Origin: Candidatus Caldarchaeum sp.
GTDB lineage: Archaea; Thermoproteota; Nitrososphaeria_A; Caldarchaeales; Caldarchaeaceae
Reading direction: 5' to 3'
Assembly (NCBI GenBank): GCA_025058435.1
Contig: JANXEM010000070.1
Span: forward strand, 1-12,699
Length of the DNA stretch: 12,699 nucleotides
Positions 1 to 6,585 of this stretch are shown here, piece after piece. A program made the translations under genes and the position numbers. The number at the start of each line of letters is the position of its first letter. The first letter of the stretch is position 1. The notes under the pieces are model-generated. The model searched no databases. It saw only the letters and a list, made by a program, of their open reading frames with translations, and had not been told where the DNA came from.

Positions 1-974
1 GGAAGATGATGCGTGAAATGGTGATGCTGAGGACGTTCGACACGTGGATGATGAAAATCCATCCGCTGGGAAAAGCTTCCCGCTACGCCCCCGTCGAGGG
101 CCAGGAGGCGGCCGTCGTGGGCAGCGTCAACAGCCTTTCCAAAAACGACTGGGTCTTTCCCACTTACAGGGAGCTCACGATAGGGCTGCTCCGAGGAGCT
201 TCGATGACCACGTTGCTGCATCGCCTTTTCGCCACCGGCCTCGACCCCCTAAAAGGCCACGAAATAACCCTCTACGGCGACAGAAGCCTTCGGATGGTCG
301 TGGGCCCGGGAGCGGTTTCCCTGATGAGCCCGATAGCTGTCGGTATGGCGATGGCGGCTGTGCGGCGTCGGGAAAAAGATGTGTTCGTCGTCTATCTCGG
401 CGACGGCGCGACGTCGAAAGCGGATTTTCATGAAGCCATCAACTGGGCCGGAGTTTTCAAACCACCCGTGATATTTTTTGTCCAAAACAACCAGTGGGCC
501 ATCTCCGTCCCCGTCGGCAGGCAGACCGCGTCGAAGACGATAGCGGTGAAGGGCAGGGCATACGGCGTCCCCGGGTACCGCGTCGACGGCAACGACGTGA
601 TGGCGGTTTACGAAATGTGTCGGAAAACCGTAGAGAAGGCGAGGAACGGCGGAGGGCCCGCGTTGATAGAAGCCGTTACATACAGGATGGGGCCTCACAC
701 CACCGCCGACGACCCGTCGAAATATCGTTCCGAAGAAGAGGTCGAAAAAATGAAGTTGCTCGACCCTTTGGAAAGGCTGCGTAAATATCTCTTGAAGAGA
801 GGCCTTTGGTCGTATGATGAGGAAAGCAGGTTTGTTGAGGAGTTTAAGGGGTCGTTGAAGGCGGCGACCGAGGAGGCCGAAAAGGCGCCGCCGCTTCCCG
901 TCAAGGCGGTTTTCGAAGACGTTTACGCCGAGCCGCCTTGGCATCTACAAGAACAGATGGATGAAGCGGTTTGA
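1..974 (+). CDS. 2-oxoacid dehydrogenase E1 component, alpha subunit (pyruvate or branched-chain type), 5' partial
   Basis: This is the thiamine-diphosphate-dependent decarboxylase subunit of a cytoplasmic 2-oxoacid dehydrogenase complex; it decarboxylates a 2-oxoacid and passes the acyl group to lipoyl-E2. Counting from the ATG at base 6, the thiamine diphosphate motif GDG is at residues 132-134 and closes with NN at 161-162. The loop with the conserved histidine is GPHTTADDP at 229-237. The N-terminal substrate-tunnel segment YAPVEGQEAA (27-36) is also typical. The frame is open to the left edge and family members usually have more residues before this point, so the true start is probably outside the window; ATG at 6 is only the first one visible. 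The beta subunit does not follow, as it usually would; the next gene is a SerK-like protein starting inside the stop codon. The substrate (pyruvate, branched-chain or acetoin) cannot be decided from the sequence. Confidence 0.9.
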   Translation, partial: KMMREMVMLRTFDTWMMKIHPLGKASRYAPVEGQEAAVVGSVNSLSKNDWVFPTYRELTIGLLRGASMTTLLHRLFATGLDPLKGHEITLYGDRSLRMVVGPGAVSLMSPIAVGMAMAAVRRREKDVFVVYLGDGATSKADFHEAINWAGVFKPPVIFFVQNNQWAISVPVGRQTASKTIAVKGRAYGVPGYRVDGNDVMAVYEMCRKTVEKARNGGGPALIEAVTYRMGPHTTADDPSKYRSEEEVEKMKLLDPLERLRKYLLKRGLWSYDEESRFVEEFKGSLKAATEEAEKAPPLPVKAVFEDVYAEPPWHLQEQMDEAV

Positions 975-1825
975 AACTGAAACCGCGGTCGTTGGCACTG
1001 GCTGAAGTGCCGTGGCTAAAGCCCCATGAACAATCCATTCCGGATTTCGTCGCCAAACTCGCCGAAGAAATAAGAAAAGACGGCCGGATTATTCATCCGG
1101 TTGTGGTCGACGCAGTTTCCGGCCTCGTCGTGGACGGAACACATCGGGTAGAGGCCGCGGCTAAGCTGGGCCTTCCACGAATCCCGGTCTACGCTGTAGA
1201 CTATTTTTCACCCGAAGTCGAGCTTGGCGGCTGGGGCAGAGCCGCCTCAAAAAGCACGTCCCTCCAATCACTCATGGAGAACTTCAAGCCGCTGGGTTTT
1301 CATTTGACGGACAACCAGCGACATGAATATGCCGCCAAATTCTTCTGGCGTGACGGAACCACAAAAACCATCACCGTCGGAGACCAGTCAATCACCACAA
1401 TCTACGACAAAATCAGCCAGATGGAGAGAAAGCTTACGCCGCTCGGCATCACCTACGTGCGTGAAAAAGATTTGGAGCGGCTCGTCTTCTCCGACGTGCA
1501 TCCCTTCGGGTATTTGATAAGGCCTTTGACCAAGCGGGAAGTTTTTGAAACCGTTTTAGAGGGATACCGTCTTCCGCCCAAATCCACGAGACATCTGGTC
1601 GACAGAAGGCCGATGTTCGTTTTCTGCCCGGTCGAAATTCTGTACGGCTCCGACGCCGGCGAAAAATTTGAGAAATGGCTGCAAGGTGGTGTATGGGTTG
1701 AGATGTCTCCCGGCGTGGAGCTTGACAGGAAATATGACGAAAAGACCCTTGTCTTCTTCCGGGAGGAGCTGAAGCCGCTTTACCCAGCCAAGCTCTATGA
1801 ACTGGTCAAGGCCTCGACGTCGTGA
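971..1825 (+). CDS. ParB/Srx-fold protein, probable free L-serine kinase (SerK-like)
   Basis: A 284-residue protein whose N-terminal domain has the ParB/sulfiredoxin nucleotide-binding fold: VDGTHR at 54-59 corresponds to the family DGxHR motif, and PHEQ at 18-21 supplies a glutamate at 20. From memory of Thermococcus SerK (ADP-dependent serine kinase), the same order occurs there: PHEQ, VDGHHR, LDYF, then a late SPKTTRH segment matching PPKSTRH here (202-208). Those landmarks are not expected in plasmid-partition ParB, and no parA is present. The likely reaction is serine phosphorylation to O-phosphoserine; ADP or ATP as donor is unknown. About 60 residues at the C-terminus (226-284) extend beyond what I remember of SerK. 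The start is TTG at 971, sharing four bases (TTGA) with the upstream stop, so translation is probably coupled. The 3' end overlaps a convergent phosphoglycerate dehydrogenase, which supports a role in serine metabolism. Family assignment is firm; the kinase activity is inferred. Confidence 0.72.
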   Translation: MKLKPRSLALAEVPWLKPHEQSIPDFVAKLAEEIRKDGRIIHPVVVDAVSGLVVDGTHRVEAAAKLGLPRIPVYAVDYFSPEVELGGWGRAASKSTSLQSLMENFKPLGFHLTDNQRHEYAAKFFWRDGTTKTITVGDQSITTIYDKISQMERKLTPLGITYVREKDLERLVFSDVHPFGYLIRPLTKREVFETVLEGYRLPPKSTRHLVDRRPMFVFCPVEILYGSDAGEKFEKWLQGGVWVEMSPGVELDRKYDEKTLVFFREELKPLYPAKLYELVKASTS

Positions 1826-2738
1826 AAACTTCGACGATTTTGTTCGCCAGCATGGTAGCGGCGGCCTCCTGTGCCGCGGCCGTCTGTGCGCCAATATGCG
1901 GCGTGAGAACGACGTTGTCAAGCTCAAGGAGTTTGCTTCCCGTCGGCGGCTCCTTCTCGTAGACGTCGAGACCCGCTCCGGCAAGACGGCCGGACGACAA
2001 CGCCTCGACCAAGGCCTTTTCATCCACCACTTCTCCCCTCGAAGCGTTGACCAATATGGCCGACGGCTTCATCATGGCGATTTTTTCCACGTTGATTAGG
2101 TGACGTGTTTCAGGAGTCAGGGGAACATGCAGTGTGATGACGTCTGCGTTGCGTAAAACATCTTCGAAAGTTGTCAGTTTTGTCTGTGTTTTGGCCAGCA
2201 CTTCTTCGGGAATCGGAATAACGTCGTAAGCGATGATTTTCATCCCCATCGCATGGGCTATTTCAGCGACTTTCCTACCGATTCTTCCATACCCGACCAC
2301 GCCCAAAGTCTTCCCCGAAAGCTCGACACCCATCGCCTCCCCTTTCGGCCATCTACCGGCCCGCATGACCCTGTCAGACCAAGCAATTTTACGGGCAACG
2401 GCCAGCATCAAGCCGACCACAAGCTCCGCCACGCTGTTCGTCGAAGATTCGGGCGTGTTAAGCACCTTAACCCCATGCTTCGCAGCCGCGTCAAGGTCGA
2501 CGTTGTCAAGACCAACGCCGGCCCTCCCCACCACTTTCAACCTCGGCAGACCCTTCTCAATCACCTTAGAAGTCACCTTCGTACGGCCCCTCACCACCAA
2601 AACATCATATTCGCCCACAACCGACTCCAGCTCACCCGCCGCAATCCCCGGCCGAAGGTCGACATCAAACCCGGCCTTCCTCAAAATTTCAACAGCCGAA
2701 ACATCAATCGGGTCGGCGACCAAAACTTTGGGGTTCAT
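1806..2738 (-). CDS. serA: D-3-phosphoglycerate dehydrogenase, short form without ACT domain
   Basis: An NAD-dependent 2-hydroxyacid dehydrogenase, probably oxidising 3-phosphoglycerate to 3-phosphohydroxypyruvate, the first step of phosphorylated serine synthesis in the cytoplasm. Numbered from the ATG at 2738 (310 residues), the Rossmann motif GYGRIG ends at residue 154, with the cofactor-ribose aspartate in AYD near 172. The catalytic triad is Arg234 (NASRG), Glu263 (EKEPP) and His281 (TPHIGAQ). The substrate-binding loop GRAGVGLDNVD is typical of the phosphoglycerate branch. The protein ends just after the substrate-binding domain, so the regulatory ACT/ASB domains of long forms are absent, as in many archaea. 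A TTG one codon upstream (2741) is an alternative start, but ATG is preferred. A TATA-like box about 27 bases upstream suggests a leaderless transcript. The last 20 bases overlap the SerK-like gene on the other strand. Another hydroxyacid substrate such as glyoxylate is less likely. Confidence 0.88.
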   Translation of the reverse strand: MNPKVLVADPIDVSAVEILRKAGFDVDLRPGIAAGELESVVGEYDVLVVRGRTKVTSKVIEKGLPRLKVVGRAGVGLDNVDLDAAAKHGVKVLNTPESSTNSVAELVVGLMLAVARKIAWSDRVMRAGRWPKGEAMGVELSGKTLGVVGYGRIGRKVAEIAHAMGMKIIAYDVIPIPEEVLAKTQTKLTTFEDVLRNADVITLHVPLTPETRHLINVEKIAMMKPSAILVNASRGEVVDEKALVEALSSGRLAGAGLDVYEKEPPTGSKLLELDNVVLTPHIGAQTAAAQEAAATMLANKIVEVFTTSRP

Positions 2739-2760
2739 CAACTCTATTAATCCGGCGACC

Positions 2761-2770
2761 TATTTAAGCG
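2761..2770 (-). promoter_or_regulatory. TATA-like box of the phosphoglycerate dehydrogenase gene
   Basis: On the minus strand the segment reads CGCTTAAATA, a TATA-like box with a G/C-rich element just upstream where a TFB recognition element would be. Its centre is about 27 bases from the ATG at 2738, so transcription should begin at or within a few bases of the start codon. The position is inferred from spacing only. Confidence 0.5.
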
Positions 2771-2775
2771 CGACA

Positions 2776-2786
2776 ACATTTAATAA
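2776..2786 (+). promoter_or_regulatory. TATA-like box of the S26e gene
   Basis: ATTTAATAAAG lies with its centre about 29 bases upstream of the ATG at 2811, implying a leader of at most a few bases. GGAG at 2803-2806 could act as a Shine-Dalgarno sequence if transcription starts slightly earlier than predicted. The box points away from the dehydrogenase promoter and sits only about 15 bases from it. Confidence 0.5.
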
Positions 2787-2810
2787 AGCCGCAAAGCCTG
2801 TTGGAGAGGT

Positions 2811-3095
2811 ATGCCGTTTAAACGAAAGAGCCGTGGAAGAACGAAGGGCGCCAAAGGGAAGGAGCCGACGGTTCAGTGCGACAACTGCGGTGCCTATGTC
2901 CCGCGGAGCAAAGTTCAGCGGGTTACGCGGCGTGTTTCGCTCGTCAGGGGAGACCTCGCCCGTGAACTCAAACAGGCCGGTGCTTATCTCGCCGAAAACG
3001 TGGTGGTCAAAAATCTCTGCATAAGCTGCGCCATCCACTACGGAGTGCTCAAGGTAAGGGCCCGCGACGAAAGAAAACCGGAACAATTCATCTGA
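2811..3095 (+). CDS. rps26e: 30S ribosomal protein S26e
   Basis: A 94-residue component of the small ribosomal subunit that, in eukaryotes, binds near the mRNA exit channel and the 3' end of 16S/18S rRNA. The basic N-terminus (FKRKSRGR, 3-10) is followed by a zinc site formed by Cys23-x2-Cys26 and Cys70-x2-Cys73. The stretch CDNCGAYVPRSK is highly characteristic of S26e. Length matches the archaeal family. The ATG at 2811 is preceded by GGAGAGGT. The gene is a lineage marker because S26e is found in TACK archaea and eukaryotes. Its first neighbour on the left is divergent and the HtpX gene follows 54 bases later with its own start signals, so it is probably transcribed alone or with weak read-through into HtpX. 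Confidence 0.95.
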   Translation: MPFKRKSRGRTKGAKGKEPTVQCDNCGAYVPRSKVQRVTRRVSLVRGDLARELKQAGAYLAENVVVKNLCISCAIHYGVLKVRARDERKPEQFI

Positions 3096-3108
3096 AAAAT
3101 TGGGCATG

Positions 3109-3149
3109 GTTTATTAGTAACTTCCCGAATCGGTCAACAGGTGATGTAG
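3109..3149 (+). promoter_or_regulatory. Promoter and Shine-Dalgarno site of the HtpX gene
   Basis: A TATA-like stretch TTTATTAGTAA lies at 3110-3120. AGGTGAT at 3139-3145 matches seven bases of the complement of the usual archaeal 16S rRNA 3' end, four bases before the TTG at 3150. This ribosome-binding site is what decides the TTG start, since the nearby ATG at 3144 reads straight into a stop. Confidence 0.5.
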
Positions 3150-4118
3150 TTGACGGTATCGCCTGAAAAGGCTCGGCTGTCCCTGTTCAAGCTACGGGTC
3201 GCCATGCTCGGCACATGGGCTTTGATCACGGCGGTCGCTTCGCTGCTTTTCGTGGCGGTGCTGACGTTCCTTAACATCCCCTTGCTAAACTTCTACACCA
3301 TCATCGGCTTCGTCGTCTTCTTCCACGTCTTCCAGTGGCTCATCGGGCCCTACCTCATCGGAGCCGTTTACAGGACAAGGCCCGCGGCGGAGGCCGGGCT
3401 TGGATGGGTTGAAGAAGCGGTCAGCCGCTTAAGCGTGGCCGCCGGCATGGAAAAGCCGCCGAAAACATACGTCGCCGAAATCGACATACCCAACGCCTTT
3501 GCCTACGGCAGTCCGTTGACGGGGCCGATGGTGGCGGTGACGAGGCGTCTGGCTGAAGGAATGCCCCGGGAAGAAGTCGAGGCAGTAATCGGACACGAGC
3601 TCGGACACATCAAACACCGCGATGTCGCCTTCATGATGGCCATCAGCATCATCCCCGCCATCGTCTACTACCTTGGATACACGTTATTCGTCTCCAGCGC
3701 CTACGGAGGCAGGCGCGAAGGAGGAGCATACGCCTTCCTCATCGGGATAGCTTTGATGGCCTTCAGCTTCGTCTTCAACCTTTTCGTCTTCTACATGAGC
3801 CGATTGCGCGAATACTACGCCGACTACTTCGCGGCTCGAACCGTAAGAAATGGCGCACGCAACCTTCAGAGAGCACTTGTCCGCATCATGATGATGGCCG
3901 GAAGGATGAGACGCGAAGAAGTCGCACACGTCGACCAGTTCAAAGCCTTCTTCATCGCCGACCCAGACGTCAGAATACAGGCTTTCGGAGACGTCGACTC
4001 CCTAGTCGAACGAGTCAAAAACCAGAAGCCCAACACCGTCGCAGAAATATTCAGCACACATCCAGACCCGGCCAAAAGGCTCAAAGCACTCGACAACTAC
4101 CTCTTCTCCACCGCCTAA
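3150..4118 (+). CDS. htpX: HtpX-like membrane zinc metalloprotease (peptidase M48)
   Basis: A 322-residue integral membrane protease that in this family degrades damaged or misfolded membrane proteins. Two hydrophobic segments at about 18-41 and 48-72 precede the protease domain. The zinc motif HELGH has His149, Glu150 and His153, followed by KHRD. The third ligand is Glu221 in the EYYAD segment. Two further hydrophobic segments, about 160-182 and 194-216, lie between the ligands, the standard HtpX arrangement. The C-terminus has the typical FSTHPDPAKRLKAL segment. The start is TTG at 3150, supported by the AGGTGAT ribosome-binding site four bases upstream. It lies between the S26e gene and a convergent prolyl-tRNA synthetase gene, with an 87-base spacer, so context adds nothing to function. 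All catalytic residues are present. Confidence 0.93.
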   Translation: MTVSPEKARLSLFKLRVAMLGTWALITAVASLLFVAVLTFLNIPLLNFYTIIGFVVFFHVFQWLIGPYLIGAVYRTRPAAEAGLGWVEEAVSRLSVAAGMEKPPKTYVAEIDIPNAFAYGSPLTGPMVAVTRRLAEGMPREEVEAVIGHELGHIKHRDVAFMMAISIIPAIVYYLGYTLFVSSAYGGRREGGAYAFLIGIALMAFSFVFNLFVFYMSRLREYYADYFAARTVRNGARNLQRALVRIMMMAGRMRREEVAHVDQFKAFFIADPDVRIQAFGDVDSLVERVKNQKPNTVAEIFSTHPDPAKRLKALDNYLFSTA

Positions 4119-4205
4119 AACGACCGACTCGGGCGCAACGCAAGAAACGGCTTGTCGCCAAAATTTCAGAAAATAGCCTCTTCCGCCTTGATGTTGCGTA
4201 GTGTA

Positions 4206-5639
4206 TCAGTAGGCCCGGGCGAAATACGCTACTTCTGAAGCAGGCCGGCTACAGACGATGCATGGCCCATGCGGAACCTCGATTTCGTCAAATTTAGTCC
4301 CACGCAGTTCGCCGCCAGCCTCTTCCTTAAGCTTGGCCGCGCATTCTTCCGAACCACACCAAGCAATCCTCGCAATCAGCCGTTCCGAAATCGCCTTCTT
4401 CACGTCGTCAACTGTAGACGCGTCGACGATCATCTGACGCAAAACCCGCCAACTCTTTTCACCGAGGTTTCTGTCGACGGCCTCGAGCATGTTCGCAACC
4501 GTAGTTTCAAGTTCGTCAACCGAGACAAGGATTTTCTCCAAAGTATCCCTCCGGAATACCGTCGCCTTATTTTCAACCATTTCCCTCGGCCCGACCTCAA
4601 CCCGAACCGGCGCACCCATCTTCTCCCAAAAGTAAAACTTCTCGCCCGGCGTAACGTCCTCACGGTCATCCAGCTTGACTGAAAAACTCCTCAGCCTTTC
4701 GACCAGCTGACGACAGTAGTTGATGATGCTCTCCTCCTGCCCCTTGAAAACTATCGGAACAACCACAACCTGCACAGGCGAAACCATCGAAGGCAAAACA
4801 AGTCCACGGTCGTCGCCGTGCTGGCTAATTAAAGCCGCCAAAACACGGCTGTACCCAAACCCATAGCAAAGCTGAAACGGGTTCTCCCGCCTACCATCCC
4901 TCGTCTCAAACTCAATCTCGAAAACTTTGGAAAAATTCTTCCCGAGGTTGTGAACCGTCGCGACCTGATTCACACGGCCGTCGGGGTTCCACGCGTCAAA
5001 GGCAACTGAATACTTCGCTCCCGCAAATTTGTCGAAATCAGGCCTCTTCAGAACGAGATAGGCCAAGCCCAGCCTGTCCAAGACTTTCCGGTATATTTCG
5101 ACGGCTTTACGCACCTGCTGTTCAGCCTCCGCAGCCGTCGCGTGAACCGTGTGAGCCTCATTCCAAGGAATTTCCCGCACACGGAGAAGAGGCCTCGTCG
5201 CCTTGGTTTCATGCCTATAGACCATGTTGCTTTGATGAACTAAAAGCGGCAGGTCAGCGTGACTACGTATCCAAAGCCTGAACATCGGATACATGATTGT
5301 TTCGCTCGTCGGCCTCACTATCAGCTTCGATTCAATCGGTTTTCCACCCGCGGATTCGATGACGAAAACCTCCGTGCTGAAACCTTTGATATGAGCAGCC
5401 TCCTTCGCGAACAACTCATCCGTGGTAACCAAGGGAAAAACCATCTCCCTATGCCCCGAATCATTCAACTCTTTCTCGAGCATCTGCCTGACCCGGCGGA
5501 GAATGAACGCACCGTTCTCCAAATAAACGGAAAACCCCTTGACGGGAAAACGGTCGTCAACAATCTTCGCTTCAAGCAACAAGCTGTCAAACCACTCGCT
5601 GAAATTCCTGTATTTGCTGAGAGCCGTGGCCGTCGTCAT
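4206..5639 (-). CDS. proS: Prolyl-tRNA synthetase, archaeal/eukaryotic type
   Basis: A 477-residue class IIa aminoacyl-tRNA synthetase that charges tRNA-Pro in the cytoplasm. It has the TxE proline-binding signature at 111-113 (PTSET), motif 2 around Arg142 to Glu156 (YRHE...LLRVRE) and motif 3 with Arg265 (GFGYSRVLAAL), followed by HGDDRGLVLP at 274-283. The C-terminal zinc-like domain has Cys428, Cys433, Cys460 and Cys463, and the protein ends in a tyrosine (YFARAY), both features of the archaeal/eukaryotic form. There is no bacterial editing insertion between motifs 2 and 3. The ATG at 5639 lies about 28 bases downstream of a clear TATA-like box, so the mRNA is probably leaderless. It converges with the HtpX gene and diverges from the ATPase subunit D gene. 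Confidence 0.96.
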   Translation of the reverse strand: MTTATALSKYRNFSEWFDSLLLEAKIVDDRFPVKGFSVYLENGAFILRRVRQMLEKELNDSGHREMVFPLVTTDELFAKEAAHIKGFSTEVFVIESAGGKPIESKLIVRPTSETIMYPMFRLWIRSHADLPLLVHQSNMVYRHETKATRPLLRVREIPWNEAHTVHATAAEAEQQVRKAVEIYRKVLDRLGLAYLVLKRPDFDKFAGAKYSVAFDAWNPDGRVNQVATVHNLGKNFSKVFEIEFETRDGRRENPFQLCYGFGYSRVLAALISQHGDDRGLVLPSMVSPVQVVVVPIVFKGQEESIINYCRQLVERLRSFSVKLDDREDVTPGEKFYFWEKMGAPVRVEVGPREMVENKATVFRRDTLEKILVSVDELETTVANMLEAVDRNLGEKSWRVLRQMIVDASTVDDVKKAISERLIARIAWCGSEECAAKLKEEAGGELRGTKFDEIEVPHGPCIVCSRPASEVAYFARAY

Positions 5640-5662
5640 CGAAACAACCTAAACACCGAATC

Positions 5663-5672
5663 ATATATAAAT
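5663..5672 (-). promoter_or_regulatory. TATA-like box of proS
   Basis: The minus strand reads ATTTATATAT here, the best TATA match in the window. Its centre is about 28 bases from the ATG of proS at 5639, predicting transcription start at or next to the start codon and no Shine-Dalgarno site, which fits the lack of one. Confidence 0.62.
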
Positions 5673-5732
5673 CTCTCCGTAAACCAGACCGGGCCAAAAC
5701 CCGACCATTCACAGTAACACATAAAGAGATAT

Positions 5733-5740
5733 GTATTTAG
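5733..5740 (+). promoter_or_regulatory. Candidate TATA-like box of the ATPase subunit D gene
   Basis: GTATTTAG is centred about 28 bases before the GTG at 5765. That spacing is the one seen upstream of other genes in this window, and it supports GTG 5765 as the original, leaderless start codon of the subunit D gene. Confidence 0.4.
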
Positions 5741-5764
5741 ATGGGAGAATTACCCGTTTGTCGG

Positions 5765-6437
5765 GTGTTCTGTTCTGTCCGTCAGCTTCGGCGGAAAATT
5801 TCTCCCCACAAAGCTTGAGCTGATAAGAGCTCGAAGGTCTTTGCAGGTCGCAAAAAGCATTTACAGGATTTTGGAAGACAAACGCGACGTTCTCGTCAGA
5901 CGGCTCAACGACTTGGTCGACGTCGCCGAAGAAGAAAGGCAAAAAATGGAACAGCCGCTCCGTCAAGCCTACATGTCCCTTTTCAAATCCTACGCCGACA
6001 TGGGCTCGATGAAGGTCGAGTCGATCGCAGCGACAACACCGCCTTCAATCGAAGTGAAGGTGAGCGAAAAGACCATGCTCGGAATCCGCATACCGACACT
6101 CGAAATAGCGAGCACCAAAATTCCGCTCAACTATGGATTCCTCGACACCACGTCATCTTTCGACGAAGCCGTAAAAAACTTCAGAGAAATACTCGACACC
6201 ATGTGCAGGGTCGCCGAAGTCGAAAACACCATATTCAGGCTCGCCGAAGAACTTAAGAAAACACAGCGACTACTGAACGCCCTCGAACACCTCATCATAC
6301 CAAGGTATCAGGAAGCCATCAAATTCATCAGCTCAAGCCTCGAAGAACGTGAAAGAGAAGATTTCGTCAAGCTCAAACATGTCAAACGAATTTTAGAAAG
6401 GCGAAAGGAGGCCGAGGTCTATGGAAGAGCAAGTTAG
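5765..6437 (+). CDS. atpD: V/A-type ATP synthase subunit D (central stalk), apparent +1 frameshift near the start
   Basis: Central-stalk rotor subunit that couples the catalytic head to the membrane ring of the archaeal ATP synthase. The uninterrupted frame from TTG 5841 gives 198 residues, with the family's long N- and C-terminal helices (LEDKRDVLVRRL early, then a C-terminal helix rich in Glu, Leu and Lys). The conserved N-terminal PTKLELIRARRSL lies upstream of that TTG, in the same frame (5805-5840), so TTG 5841 is not the true start. The frame upstream has no ATG, GTG or TTG before about 5720. A second frame starting at GTG 5765 (or ATG 5741) reads CSVRQLRRK and would join perfectly if one base of the AAAA run at 5795-5798 were skipped. 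I therefore give 5765 as the probable start with a frame break near 5798; a CTG start at 5775 is the alternative. A strong Shine-Dalgarno for the next small gene lies inside its last codons. Confidence 0.82.
6406..6411 (+). promoter_or_regulatory. Strong Shine-Dalgarno site of the 36-residue ORF
   Basis: AGGAGG, nine bases before the ATG at 6421, is a full match to the anti-Shine-Dalgarno core and sits within the last codons of subunit D. It is the strongest ribosome-binding site seen in the window and the main reason to accept the very short gene that follows. Confidence 0.6.
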
Positions 6438-6531
6438 AAAAGAATTCGAAGAACTAAGGCAGCTGCTAAAGAAGCAGAAACAGGCGATGGTCGAAGAACT
6501 GCGGAAAAAAGCTGAGCAAGCGATGGCCTAA
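6421..6531 (+). CDS. 36-residue charged coiled-coil microprotein downstream of subunit D
   Basis: A short reading frame from ATG 6421 to TAA 6529-6531. It overlaps the last 17 bases of the subunit D gene in another frame and has AGGAGG nine bases upstream, so it would be co-transcribed and translated with subunit D. The product is almost entirely Glu, Lys, Arg, Gln, Leu and Ala, with no glycine or proline (for example FEELRQLLKKQKQAMVEELR), and should form a single amphipathic helix. No membrane segment or signal peptide is visible. I do not recognise a family. Its position suggests a partner of the ATP synthase stalk, which is built of coiled coils, but that is inference; it could instead be an unrelated small regulatory peptide. 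Confidence 0.55.
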   Translation: MEEQVRKEFEELRQLLKKQKQAMVEELRKKAEQAMA

Positions 6532-6553
6532 CTTCTTTGGACGTTTGAGTTGA

Positions 6554-6563
6554 CTTAAATAAA
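6554..6563 (+). promoter_or_regulatory. TATA-like box of the polytopic membrane protein gene
   Basis: CTTAAATAAA lies with its centre about 27 bases before the TTG at 6586. The spacing predicts a transcript beginning at that TTG, that is a leaderless mRNA with a non-ATG start. The box also implies that the downstream gene is not simply part of the subunit D transcript. Confidence 0.5.
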
Positions 6564-6585
6564 CCTGCGAACAGCCAACTTTAGG

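Noticed and set aside
249..944. Long open frame on the - strand opposite E1 alpha
   Set aside because: It mirrors codon bias of the real gene; the Arg/His-rich translation has no family features.
971..1825. Chromosome-partition ParB
   Set aside because: The fold motif is shared, but there is no parA partner, no recognisable helix-turn-helix, and the other conserved segments fit SerK.
2233..3024. Long open frame on the + strand opposite the phosphoglycerate dehydrogenase
   Set aside because: It is antisense to a well-supported enzyme, runs into S26e out of frame, and its translation is low-complexity Ser/Thr/Pro with no recognisable domain.
4119..4205. Gene or structured RNA between HtpX and proS
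   Set aside because: Only an 87-base convergent spacer with short A/T runs (4160-4173) that may aid termination; no clear frame or hairpin was seen.
5841..6437. TTG 5841 as the true start of subunit D
   Set aside because: It would remove the conserved PTKLELIRARRS segment, which is encoded in the same frame immediately upstream.
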